Origin: Mycetocola manganoxydans
GTDB taxonomy: Bacteria > Actinomycetota > Actinomycetes > Actinomycetales > Microbacteriaceae
DNA: 64,000 bases
Direction of reading: 5' to 3'
Assembly: GCF_003667545.1 (NCBI RefSeq)
Contig: NZ_RCUV01000008.1
Coordinates: 124,001 to 188,000, forward strand
The notes beneath the pieces were generated by a model that saw only the letters and a list, made by a program, of their open reading frames with translations, ran no database searches and was not told the origin of the DNA. Below are positions 43,343 to 51,123 of the stretch, piece by piece. How positions within the stretch are numbered: position 1 is the first letter of the stretch; every line of letters starts with the position of its first letter. The position numbers and the translations under genes are program-made.

Positions 43343-44213
43343 CCCCGCCCGCGTCGCCGGCGCCCTGTTCGTGTCCTCGAGGCCGCTCAGCTGGATCAAC
43401 ACGGCGTTCCCGTTCGCCGCCGCCTACTTCCTCACGACCGGCCGGATCGACGTCGCGCTCGTCGTCGGCTCCCTGTTCTTCCTCGTGCCGTACAACCTCG
43501 CGATGTACGGCATCAATGACGTCTTCGACTACGAGTCCGACCTCAAGAACCCGCGCAAGGGCGGGGTCGAGGGTGCCCTGCTCGACCGGGGAATGCACCG
43601 CGTGACCCTCGTTGCCGCTGCGGTCACCTGCATCCCGTTCATCGTCGTTCTCGTGTTGCTCGGCGGACCGGCGTCCTGGCTCGTGCTCGCCGTCAGCCTC
43701 TTCGCGGTCGTCGCCTATTCGGCGCCGGGGCTACGTTTCAAGGAACGGCCCTTCCTCGACTCGATCACATCGAGCACCCACTTCGTCAGCCCGGCGGTCT
43801 ACGGTCTCGTGCTCGCAGGAGCGACCTTCACTCCGCAGCTGATCGCCGTGCTCGCCGCGTTCTTCCTCTGGGGAATGGCGAGCCACGCTTTCGGTGCGGT
43901 TCAGGATGTCCTTCCCGACCGCGAAGGCGGCATCGGGTCTATCGCCACGGTGCTGTCGGCCGCGACCACGGTGCGGCTCGCCCTCGGAGCGTGGACGACA
44001 GCCGGTGTGCTCATGCTGTTCACCGAGTGGCCTGGCCCGATCGGTGCCCTGTTCGTCCTGCCGTACCTGATTGCCGTGTTCCCCTACCGATCCGTGTCAG
44101 ATGCCGACTCTGAACGGGCGAACCGCGGCTGGAAACACTTCCTCTGGCTCAACTTCCTCGTCGGGTTCCTCGTGACGATGCTCATGATCGCCTGGGCGTT
44201 CCTGCGGGGCTGA
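43335..44213 (+). CDS. crtEb: Lycopene elongase / UbiA-type prenyltransferase
   Basis: Adds dimethylallyl units to the ends of lycopene, giving flavuxanthin-type C45/C50 carotenoids. The 292-residue protein of about eight membrane helices has the first Asp motif NDVFDYESDLKNPRKGG (about 57-73) and the second DVLPDREGGIGS (about 193-204). It is the last gene of the operon; no glycosyltransferase (crtX-like) follows. The next gene, hemA, has its own promoter. Confidence 0.92.
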   Translation: MNSPARVAGALFVSSRPLSWINTAFPFAAAYFLTTGRIDVALVVGSLFFLVPYNLAMYGINDVFDYESDLKNPRKGGVEGALLDRGMHRVTLVAAAVTCIPFIVVLVLLGGPASWLVLAVSLFAVVAYSAPGLRFKERPFLDSITSSTHFVSPAVYGLVLAGATFTPQLIAVLAAFFLWGMASHAFGAVQDVLPDREGGIGSIATVLSAATTVRLALGAWTTAGVLMLFTEWPGPIGALFVLPYLIAVFPYRSVSDADSERANRGWKHFLWLNFLVGFLVTMLMIAWAFLRG

Positions 44214-44301
44214 CACCGCAGCATCCGCTCCTCCTCCGACGCGGAGTCCGCCCTGAGCGGACGTGCACCTCCTGTGGGCGGAAGCACTCAGACAGGCCGG
44301 G

Positions 44302-44307
44302 TATCCT
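44302..44307 (+). promoter_or_regulatory. -10 hexamer TATCCT, leaderless start of hemA
   Basis: TATCCT lies 6 nt before the GTG at 44314. No ribosome binding site is present, although the hemA start is well fixed by the conserved N-terminus. This is among the best examples of the leaderless pattern here. Confidence 0.55.
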
Positions 44308-44313
44308 TGGTTT

Positions 44314-45645
44314 GTGCTCATGTGTCTGACGGCGAGTCACAAAAACGCCTCCTTCGACCTCCTCGAGCGTCTCTCCGGGGGCGCCGGGGCCGTTGCGCAA
44401 CGCATCACGGACCACTCCGAATGCGTCACAGGTGCCGTCGTCATCTCGACCTGCAACCGGTTCGAGGCGTACATCGATCTCGACGACCCGATCACCGCCG
44501 GCCAGCAGGTCGGCGTCGAAGCGGCGACGGATGCCATCAGCGCCGCGTCCGGTATCCCCGCAGACGAATTGCGTGCCACCTGGAACGTCCACACCGACGA
44601 AGACGCCGCCCGCCACCTCTTCGCGGTGTCTGCAGGACTGGAATCCGTCATCGTCGGCGAGGGTGAAATCGCCGGACAGGTGCGCCGTTCGCTCGAGACC
44701 GCTCGCGAAGCAGGAACCACCACGAGCGACCTGGAGCGCCTGTTCCAGCGCGCATCGCAGACTTCTCGCGGCGTGAAGAACAACACGCCGCTCGGCCGCG
44801 CCGGCCGGTCGATCGTGCGGCTCGCCCTCGATCTCGCTGAGAGCCGCATCGTCGACTGGTCCGCCGTTCGGGTCCTCCTCATCGGCACCGGAGCATACGC
44901 AGGTGCGAGCCTCGCCGCCCTGCGCGACCGCGGGGTCACCGATGTCGCCGTCTACTCACCGTCCGGTCGCGCCGCCAAATTCGCCGCGAGCCACGCCATT
45001 CGCGCGGTCGAACAGGATGCTTTCGCTCGCGAAGCCGCAACGGCGACCATCATCGTGACGTGCACGACGGCATCCGGTTTCGTCCTCGATGCCGCAGCGC
45101 TGACCGCCGGCCGCCTCGCCGCGCTGCCGGCGTTCGAGCAGGATGACACCCCCGGCTGCCCGGTTCACGCCGAAGCCGGCCAGCTCGTGATCGACCTCGG
45201 GCTTCCCCGCAACGTGGACCCGGACGTCGCTGGCGTGCACGGCGTCGACCTGCTCGACCTCGAGACCATCCGCATCCACGCGCCGCTCGAAGAGCTGCAG
45301 GCCACCGACCACGCCCACGCGATCGTCGATCGTGCCGCGCGCAAGTTCGTCTCGGTTACCCACGAGCAGAGCCTCGCGCCCGCTGTCGTCGCCCTCCGCA
45401 AGCACGCACACGAGCTCCTCGAGTCCGAGATCGCCCGGGTCGCTCCCCGGGACCCGAACGGTGTCGCCGAGCAGGCGCTTCGGCACATGATGGGCCGCCT
45501 GCTTCACGCACCTACCGTTCGCGCCCGCGACCTCGCTCGCGCCGGCGATGCCCAGCGCTACCTCGATGCGCTCGATGCGTTGCTGGGCCTTGCGGTGGAG
45601 TCGGACGAGGTCGCCGACCTCGAGGCCGGCGAAGCGGCATCCTGA
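44314..45645 (+). CDS. hemA: Glutamyl-tRNA reductase
   Basis: Reduces glutamyl-tRNA to glutamate-1-semialdehyde, the first committed step of heme synthesis. The 443-residue protein starts LMCLTASHKNASFDLLERLS, has the catalytic Cys in STCNRFEAY (about 50) and the signature SAGLESVIVGEGEIAGQV (about 107-124). GTG at 44314 aligns with the conserved GluTR start; the earlier in-frame ATG at 44263 is unlikely. Oriented opposite to the other heme genes and 100 bp after crtEb, with its own promoter. Confidence 0.95.
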   Translation: MLMCLTASHKNASFDLLERLSGGAGAVAQRITDHSECVTGAVVISTCNRFEAYIDLDDPITAGQQVGVEAATDAISAASGIPADELRATWNVHTDEDAARHLFAVSAGLESVIVGEGEIAGQVRRSLETAREAGTTTSDLERLFQRASQTSRGVKNNTPLGRAGRSIVRLALDLAESRIVDWSAVRVLLIGTGAYAGASLAALRDRGVTDVAVYSPSGRAAKFAASHAIRAVEQDAFAREAATATIIVTCTTASGFVLDAAALTAGRLAALPAFEQDDTPGCPVHAEAGQLVIDLGLPRNVDPDVAGVHGVDLLDLETIRIHAPLEELQATDHAHAIVDRAARKFVSVTHEQSLAPAVVALRKHAHELLESEIARVAPRDPNGVAEQALRHMMGRLLHAPTVRARDLARAGDAQRYLDALDALLGLAVESDEVADLEAGEAAS

Positions 45646-45678
45646 GCTGACCCTCGCGCGGCCGTCTCGTGCCGCGCC

Positions 45679-45763
45679 GTTGCCACTTTTGGCTGATCAG
45701 CACGTTGCGTTGCCACTTTGGGCTGACAAACGCGCCGGCTTGCAGCCAAACCCGGCAACGCAA
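45679..45763. repeat. 3'-end palindromic element, R'-R-L type (family 5, copy b)
   Basis: GTTGCCACTTTTGGCTG at 45679 and GTTGCCACTTTGGGCTG at 45709 are 30 bp apart. The inverse CAGCCAAACCCGGCAACGCA begins at 45743. It begins 33 nt after the hemA stop in a convergent gap, doubled arm first, as in the family-5 copy at 7251. It is distinct from the ordinary terminator next to it. Confidence 0.82.
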
Positions 45764-45788
45764 TGCTTCTTGCGGCCACCGCCAACGC

Positions 45789-45822
45789 AAAACGCCCGCC
45801 CACGAGGTGTGGGCGGGCGTTC
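45789..45822 (-). terminator. Rho-independent-type terminator of the Q/P-rich membrane protein gene
   Basis: On the minus strand AACGCCCGCCCAC pairs with GTGGGCGGGCGTT around loop ACCTC, followed by TTT. The 12-bp GC stem lies 14 nt past the stop at 45836. It is the clearest classical terminator in the window. Confidence 0.85.
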
Positions 45823-45835
45823 GAGCGTGCGGCGC

Positions 45836-46237
45836 TTAGAGGTTGTCGTAGTTGATCGAGCCTGCGGTGCCGAGCGCTGCAAAGAACAGCACGATCCCGA
45901 TGATGATGATTACCAGCGACAGGATGCCGAGGACGATCGCGATGATCGCGAGGACCCTGCCCTGCTCACCGGTCTTCTTGATCTGGTTGAGTGCGATGAA
46001 GCCGAGGATCGCGGCGATGATGTTGAAGCCGAGAACGGCGCCAGCGATCGAGACGATCGACAGGACGTTCCACTTCTGGCTCTGCTGACCGGGCTGGCCG
46101 TAAGCCGGTGCACCGTACTGCGGTGCCTGCTGCGGAGCGTTGTACTGGGGTGCCCCGTACTGCGGAGCCTGCTGGCCCTGGCCGTAGGGCTGGTTCGAGC
46201 CGGCCGGGGGTACTGATGGTGTGTTGTTGTCAGTCAT
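45836..46237 (-). CDS. Gln/Pro-rich membrane protein, DUF4190-like
   Basis: 133 residues. The first 55 are disordered with repeats of QAPQYGAP, PQYNAPQ and QPYGQGQ. Two membrane helices follow (about 60-85 and 95-120) with the loop FIALNQIKKTGEQGRVLAI, characteristic of DUF4190 proteins. The function is unknown; similar Pro/Gln/Tyr-rich N-termini occur in actinobacterial cell-envelope proteins. The start at 46237 follows AAGGAG by 4 nt. Confidence 0.78.
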   Translation of the reverse strand: MTDNNTPSVPPAGSNQPYGQGQQAPQYGAPQYNAPQQAPQYGAPAYGQPGQQSQKWNVLSIVSIAGAVLGFNIIAAILGFIALNQIKKTGEQGRVLAIIAIVLGILSLVIIIIGIVLFFAALGTAGSINYDNL

Positions 46238-46401
46238 AGTGCTCCTTCGTAAGCCGGGTTCCAGACTGGCAGCGACCCGTACGGGTGTCAATTACATCCG
46301 GGGGGTGTGGCATGGGCAGAACTACCCGCTTTTTCGCGGATGTGATGGATCGCGCGGTCGGAGCGGCCGCGCGATGTCGATCGGCCCCGCGAATATGCAC
46401 G

Positions 46402-46617
46402 TCAGGGGATGCCGCCGGTCCCTCGCATGATCTGAGCGGAGTACCCGCTCGATTCGGCGTCCGTCTTCGCCGCGTCAACCGCTCGAGGGTCGTGTCTGGC
46501 GGGATCGGACCACGATGACAATCGCCGGAACCTCACTTCGCGGCGGATGAGCACGGCCAGCGCGACGACGACAGCGACGCCGGTGAGTCCGGCGATGACG
46601 AGCAGAACAACGTCCAT
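46402..46617 (-). CDS. Small single-span membrane protein
   Basis: 71 residues: an N-terminal membrane helix (about 3-23, VVLLVIAGLTGVAVVVALAV) followed by a charged cytoplasmic tail beginning RREVRFRR. AAGGAG is 5 nt before the ATG, which supports a real gene. The next gene upstream encodes a similar helix-plus-charged-tail protein of 66 residues, 32 bp away, so the pair is probably cotranscribed. The function is unknown. Confidence 0.6.
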   Translation of the reverse strand: MDVVLLVIAGLTGVAVVVALAVLIRREVRFRRLSSWSDPARHDPRAVDAAKTDAESSGYSAQIMRGTGGIP

Positions 46618-46649
46618 GGTGCTCCTTGGGTTGCCGAGTGTGTCGAATT

Positions 46650-46850
46650 CTAGAAATTCTGGCCGTCGTCACGGGCGAATCGAGCCGCAACGGCGTGGGC
46701 TTCGCCTTCGACTCGTTCCCTCGGCATCGTGGTCGAGCCGGGCTCGGAATCGTACCGGCGCTCGCGTGCGTCACGGATGCCGAGCACCACCAGGAGGGCA
46801 ACGAGGCCGATGCCTGCGGCGATGAGAATGGCGGCGATGACAGGGTCCAT
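46650..46850 (-). CDS. Small single-span membrane protein
   Basis: 66 residues: helix at about 3-23 (PVIAAILIAAGIGLVALLVV) and an Arg/Glu-rich tail starting RDARERRYD. GAAGGAG precedes the ATG by 5 nt. Its plan is the same as that of the 71-residue neighbour, though sequence identity is low. No recognised family. It lies between a hairpin terminator of glyS and the neighbour. Confidence 0.6.
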   Translation of the reverse strand: MDPVIAAILIAAGIGLVALLVVLGIRDARERRYDSEPGSTTMPRERVEGEAHAVAARFARDDGQNF

Positions 46851-46902
46851 GCGAGCTCCTTCGTTGTCGCCACCCTACGGGCTGGGTGCCGCAATCGAAA
46901 GC

Positions 46903-46940
46903 GCGAAGGCCGCCCCCGCGTGAACGGGGACGGCCTTCGC
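46903..46940 (-). terminator. Hairpin terminator of glyS
   Basis: GCGAAGGCCG (46903-46912) pairs with CGGCCTTCGC (46931-46940), and CCCCG/CGGGG extends the stem. It lies 20 nt past the glyS stop on the minus strand; GCTTTCG follows rather than a U-run. Confidence 0.75.
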
Positions 46941-46959
46941 ACGACGGAAGCGACCGGGG

Positions 46960-48345
46960 CTAAGCGCCCTTGAGCCGCTCAGCGAGGTACAGGTAGAGCT
47001 TGTCGATCGACACGCGCTCCTGCGCCATGGTGTCGCGATCGCGAACGGTGACCGCGTGATCCTCGAGCGAGTCGAAGTCAACGGTGACGCAGTACGGCGT
47101 GCCGACCTCGTCCTGGCGGCGGTACCGGCGGCCGATAGCACCGGCGTCGTCGAAGTCGATGTTCCACGTCTCGCGCAGTTCGGCAGCAATCTTCTTCGCC
47201 ACCGGAGAAAGGGCTTCGTTGCGGCTGAGCGGAAGGACCGCCGCCTTCACCGGCGCGAGGCGCGGGTCGAGCTTGAGCACGGTGCGCTTGTCGGTGCCGC
47301 CCTTCGCGTTCGGCACTTCCTCCTCGTGATACGCGTCGACGAGGAACGCCATGAGCGAGCGGGTGAGCCCGGCCGCGGGTTCGATGACGTAGGGAACCCA
47401 GCGTTCGTTCTTGCCCTGGTCGAAGAACGACAGGTCCTTGCCGGAGTGCTCCCCGTGAGTGGTGAGGTCGAAGTCGGTGCGGTTGGCGACACCCTCGAGC
47501 TCGCCCCAGTCTCCGCCGGTGAAACCGAACTTGTACTCGATGTCGACAGTGCGCTTTGAGTAGTGCGAGAGCTTCTCCTGCGGGTGCTCGAACAGACGCA
47601 GATTCTCCGGGTCAATGCCGAGATCGGTGTACCAGTTGAACCGGTAGTCGATCCAGTACTGGTGCCACTCTTCATCCGAGCCGGGTTCGACGAAGAACTC
47701 GAGTTCCATCTGCTCGAACTCACGGGTGCGGAAGATGAAGTTTCCGGGAGTGATCTCGTTGCGGAAGCTCTTGCCGATCTGGCCGACGCCGAATGGCGGC
47801 TTGATACGGGATGCCTGAAGCACGTTCGCGAAGTTGACGAAGATTCCCTGCGCGGTCTCCGGGCGCAGGTAATGCATGCCGGACTCGTCCTCAACCGGAC
47901 CGAGGTAGGTCTTGAGCATCATGTTGAAGTCGCGCGGAGGAGTCCACTCGCCGCGGGTTCCACAGTTGGGGCAGGCGATCTCGAGCATCCCGGTTTCGGG
48001 CGCACGGCCCTTCTTCTCTTCGAATGCCTCGAGCAGGTGGTCCTCACGGAACCGCTTGTGGCAGCTCAGGCACTCGACGAGCGGGTCGGTGAAGACGCCG
48101 ACGTGGCCTGATGCTTCCCAGACCTTCTTCGGCAGGATGACGCTCGAGTCGAGGCCGACGACGTCGTCACGGCGGGTGACCATGTACTTCCACCACTGGC
48201 GCTTGATGTTCTCTTTGAGTTCGACACCAAGGGGCCCGTAGTCCCAGGCGGATCGCGACCCTCCGTAGATCTCACCGGCCTGGAAGACGAAGCCGCGGTG
48301 GCGGGCAAGGGCGATGACTGAGTCGAGACGGCTGGATGCTGCCAC
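46960..48345 (-). CDS. glyS: Glycyl-tRNA synthetase (alpha2 type)
   Basis: Charges tRNA-Gly. The 461-residue class II synthetase begins [19 protein letters not shown] and has [20 protein letters not shown] (class II N-terminal motif, about 25-44), a zinc-finger-like CLSCHKRF...CPNCGTRGE insertion (about 92-140), and the motif 2 region [23 protein letters not shown] (split here as [10 protein letters not shown] and [12 protein letters not shown]). The start is GTG at 48345 behind GGAG with 5 nt spacing; a longer upstream frame is not used. Confidence 0.95.
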   Translation of the reverse strand: MAASSRLDSVIALARHRGFVFQAGEIYGGSRSAWDYGPLGVELKENIKRQWWKYMVTRRDDVVGLDSSVILPKKVWEASGHVGVFTDPLVECLSCHKRFREDHLLEAFEEKKGRAPETGMLEIACPNCGTRGEWTPPRDFNMMLKTYLGPVEDESGMHYLRPETAQGIFVNFANVLQASRIKPPFGVGQIGKSFRNEITPGNFIFRTREFEQMELEFFVEPGSDEEWHQYWIDYRFNWYTDLGIDPENLRLFEHPQEKLSHYSKRTVDIEYKFGFTGGDWGELEGVANRTDFDLTTHGEHSGKDLSFFDQGKNERWVPYVIEPAAGLTRSLMAFLVDAYHEEEVPNAKGGTDKRTVLKLDPRLAPVKAAVLPLSRNEALSPVAKKIAAELRETWNIDFDDAGAIGRRYRRQDEVGTPYCVTVDFDSLEDHAVTVRDRDTMAQERVSIDKLYLYLAERLKGA

Positions 48346-48520
48346 TGTGGCTCCAAATACGAAAAACGGCCCGTGCCGGCTGCACGGACTCCCCCAGCTT
48401 AGCCGCGACGCGCCTGCAGCCTGCCCACTGCCCGTCTGCTCCAGAAGCACGCGGGCAGCGCCGGCAACCGGCATCCCGGGCATCGAAATCAACCCTCCGG
48501 ATGCCGTCAGCGAGCGCCCG

Positions 48521-48526
48521 TAGACT
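48521..48526 (+). promoter_or_regulatory. -10 hexamer TAGACT, leaderless start of hydrolase operon
   Basis: TAGACT precedes the ATG at 48533 by 6 nt. It drives a three-gene unit divergent from glyS. Confidence 0.5.
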
Positions 48527-48532
48527 GGCCCG

Positions 48533-49282
48533 ATGGCCGAAACGAGCACCTCTGAGTTCCGATCTCATGAGCGTGTGACCGTCGTCGCGGAAAGCGGCAT
48601 CCGCACCGGGCCGGGTTTCATCCTCCTGCACGGAATCGGCATGGGCCGGCACTACTGGGGCGCGCTGACCGAGACGCTCGGCGAGCACGGCCGAGTGTAT
48701 GCGCTCGACCTCCCCGGCTTCGGCGACGCCCCGGAACCCGAGGACCCGCTCGAGATGCACCAGGCCGGTGACCTCATCGCTGAGCTCGTTGACAGCCTTG
48801 GCATCGAGGATCCGGTGCTCGTTGGCCATTCGATGGGATCGCAAGTCGCCGTCGAGGCGGCGGCGCGGCATCCGGAGGTCTTCACGCGCGTGGTGCTCAT
48901 CAGCCCGACGGTGAACCCGGAGGAGCGTGGAGCGCGAATCCAGGCGCTGCGCCTCGTGCAGGACCTGTGGGGCGCTCGCCTGCGGGTTCTGGGATACGGA
49001 TTCGTCTATTACGTCAAGGCCGGGCCGCGCTGGTACTTCAAAACGCTGCGAAAGATGATGAACCACCGGGTCGAGGACACGCTGCCGCGCGTGCAGGCCG
49101 ACACGCTCGTTATCCGCGGAAGCGACGACCTGCTGTGCCCGAGGGGCTGGGTCGACCGGATCGTCGGGACGGTTCCCCTGGCGCGACTCGTGGAGGTTCC
49201 GGGAACGGGACACGAGGTCATGATGACCAACGGGCACGAGGTGGGCGCCCTAATTGCCGGCCACGCGGAAGGACGAGGATGA
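48533..49282 (+). CDS. Alpha/beta hydrolase
   Basis: 249 residues. The oxyanion strand [15 protein letters not shown] (about 29-43), the nucleophile elbow [12 protein letters not shown] (Ser about 100), the acid in [11 protein letters not shown] (about 195) and the His in PGTGHEVMM (about 225) make a full catalytic triad. The substrate is unknown. It begins an operon with a second hydrolase and a Nudix protein, each joined by a 4-bp stop/start overlap. Confidence 0.85.
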   Translation: MAETSTSEFRSHERVTVVAESGIRTGPGFILLHGIGMGRHYWGALTETLGEHGRVYALDLPGFGDAPEPEDPLEMHQAGDLIAELVDSLGIEDPVLVGHSMGSQVAVEAAARHPEVFTRVVLISPTVNPEERGARIQALRLVQDLWGARLRVLGYGFVYYVKAGPRWYFKTLRKMMNHRVEDTLPRVQADTLVIRGSDDLLCPRGWVDRIVGTVPLARLVEVPGTGHEVMMTNGHEVGALIAGHAEGRG

Positions 49283-50070
49283 ACGAAATCCTGCGCAAGC
49301 TTGGCGTCTGGGCCCTGGACTATGTCGACGCGGGTGTCGTGCACGTGCGGTCGGTGATCCGCTGGCGGGTACCAGAGGAGTTCGCGATCGGTGAACCCGG
49401 CAGACCGACCATCGTGCTCATCCCCGGGGTCTATGAGCGCTGGGCGTTCCTCCGCGAGATCGCCGAGCGGCTCAACGCCGCCGGCTACCCGGTGAGTGTC
49501 GTGCACGGCCTCGGCTACAACCGGCGCCCCGTCGTCGACACCTCTGAACGCCTCGCGCGCGCCCTGTCGAGGGTGGCCGCGAATCCGGCGGGCCGGCTGA
49601 TCGTTGCCCACAGCAAGGGCGGCCTTGTCGGAAAGCACCTCCTCGTCACCGAGGCGGACCGGCTTCACCTGCGCGGGCTCGTCGCAATCTGCACGCCGTT
49701 CGCCGGCTCACGGTACGCCCGCTACGTGCTCGGCCAGACCCTGCGGGCGTTCAGCCCGACGAACGAGACCATCGTGAGCCTCGGCAGCAACTCGAGCGTC
49801 AACGCATCCATCGTCTCGATCTTCGGCGGCTTCGACCCACACGTTCCCGACGGCTCGGTGCTCGCCGGTGCCACCAATGTCAAGCTGCCGGTCGACGGGC
49901 ACTTCCGCATCCTCCGGAAACCGCGGACCCTCGATGCGGTCGCCGATGCGGTCGACCTGCTGGTGCGTTCATCGGAGGCCGCCGCCATGGTCGGCCCCAC
50001 TGCCGCAGAGGCATCTGACATCGCCGGTGTCGCCGACGTCGTCGCCGACGGCAGTGAACGCACCGCGTGA
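49279..50070 (+). CDS. Lipase-like alpha/beta hydrolase
   Basis: 263 residues. TIVLIPGVYERWAFLREIAERL (given as TIVLIPGVYERW and FLREIAERL, about 44-65) precedes the nucleophile AHSKGGLVGK (Ser about 115). GSNSSVNASIV and VDGHFRILR provide candidate acid and His (about 209). The AHSKGG elbow, with Lys after Ser, recalls actinobacterial triacylglycerol-lipase/esterase-like proteins. ATGA overlaps with the preceding hydrolase and GTGA with the Nudix gene indicate one operon. Confidence 0.82.
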   Translation: MNEILRKLGVWALDYVDAGVVHVRSVIRWRVPEEFAIGEPGRPTIVLIPGVYERWAFLREIAERLNAAGYPVSVVHGLGYNRRPVVDTSERLARALSRVAANPAGRLIVAHSKGGLVGKHLLVTEADRLHLRGLVAICTPFAGSRYARYVLGQTLRAFSPTNETIVSLGSNSSVNASIVSIFGGFDPHVPDGSVLAGATNVKLPVDGHFRILRKPRTLDAVADAVDLLVRSSEAAAMVGPTAAEASDIAGVADVVADGSERTA

Positions 50071-50474
50071 GCCAGCTCCCCGACATCCTCGTCGCAGCGG
50101 TCGCCCTGATCCGTGACCGACGGATGCTCATGGTCACCGCCCGCGGACGCGACGTCGTCTATCTCCCCGGCGGCAAGCTGGACGCCGGCGAATCGCCCGC
50201 GGATGCCGCCGCCCGCGAAGCGCGCGAGGAGGTCTCGATCGAGCTCGTCCCCGGCTCGGTGCGCGAGCTGTTCACCGTGGTGACGCAAGCCCACGGCGAG
50301 CCGGACGGTCGTCAGGTGCGCATGGTCGTCTTCGCCGCCGACTCGCTCGACGAACCACAGCCGAGCGCCGAAGTGAGCGAGGTGCATTGGGTCACGACCG
50401 CGGACCTCCACCGCTGCCCGCCCGCAGGTTCCGAGGTGCTGCGCCGGCTGGCAGAGCTGGACCTGGTCGACTGA
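50067..50474 (+). CDS. Nudix hydrolase
   Basis: 135 residues. The Nudix box reads GGKLDAGESPADAAAREAR followed by EEVSIEL (about 34-59): all catalytic Glu residues of GX5EX7REUXEEXGU are kept, but the conserved Gly is Ser. GTG start at 50067 overlaps the stop of the lipase-like gene. Nudix enzymes cleave nucleoside diphosphate-linked compounds; the substrate is not predictable. Confidence 0.85.
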   Translation: MSQLPDILVAAVALIRDRRMLMVTARGRDVVYLPGGKLDAGESPADAAAREAREEVSIELVPGSVRELFTVVTQAHGEPDGRQVRMVVFAADSLDEPQPSAEVSEVHWVTTADLHRCPPAGSEVLRRLAELDLVD

Positions 50475-50502
50475 GGTCGCTTGACGAGCGCAACGATTCG
50501 GT

Positions 50503-50931
50503 TCAGTCGCGCGGTTCCTGAACAAGGCCGCCAGCGGCCGGGTCGAGCTCCTGGAACACAGTGATCTGCAGGTCAGGGGCCTCGAGTCGCGCGTTCAGTG
50601 ACCGCCACGGCGTCTGGATCGGCGCGGCGACGAGCGTCGCACCCGCCTCGGTGAGGTTCTGGGTGGTGGCTGCGGCATCCGCCACTTCGAATGCCAGCCG
50701 GAACTTCGGCGCGACCGGCCGCCCCACCTCGACCTCGTCGATCATGCGCTTCTGTGCCGGGTTGATGATCTCGAGCGTTGCGCGGCCGGCATCGAGGATC
50801 ATGACGCGCGCGTCGCCGTCGCCCTCGAAGGCCGCCTCTTCGTCGAGCCCGAGGGCGTCGCGGTAGAACGCGATCGCGGCGTCGTGGTCTTCGACCTCGA
50901 CGACCAGTCGCATTTGCAGAACCTTGCTCAT
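50503..50931 (-). CDS. VOC-family protein (glyoxalase/bleomycin-resistance fold)
   Basis: 142 residues with the paired beta-alpha-beta-beta-beta units of the vicinal-oxygen-chelate fold: LRLVVEVEDHDAAIAFYRDALG-type start (VEVEDHDAAIAFYRDALGL, about 10-28) and a second unit from about 80 ending LQITVFQEL. Metal ligands are not complete by eye, so it may bind rather than transform a ligand. AAAGGA lies 6 nt before the ATG. Confidence 0.8.
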   Translation of the reverse strand: MSKVLQMRLVVEVEDHDAAIAFYRDALGLDEEAAFEGDGDARVMILDAGRATLEIINPAQKRMIDEVEVGRPVAPKFRLAFEVADAAATTQNLTEAGATLVAAPIQTPWRSLNARLEAPDLQITVFQELDPAAGGLVQEPRD

Positions 50932-51023
50932 GGTGATTCCTTTGCACTCGATGCGGCCGCGAGCGGCCTTACTCGACTACCGTACGATGCGGCCGCGAGC
51001 GCCCCGTGAGCGGATGCCGCGGC

Positions 51024-51114
51024 TTGCTCGGTCGGGAATGGTCGAATCGCACGGCGAACTCTCGCCATGTGTGACCGAGCAACGTGTGCGAACCACCGAA
51101 AGCGACCGAGCAAT
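51024..51114. repeat. 3'-end palindromic element, R'-R-L type (family 4, copy b)
   Basis: GCTCGGTC (51026-51033) is inverted against GACCGAGC at 51073-51080, repeated at 51104-51111 (31 bp on). It ends 9 nt beyond the stop of the minus-strand beta-lactamase-like gene, with the doubled arm nearest the stop. It aligns over its full length with 8836-8926, including GGAATGGTCG near GAATGGTCG. GGATGCCGCGG abuts the single-arm side at 51012. Confidence 0.82.
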
Positions 51115-51123
51115 CAGCTCGCG

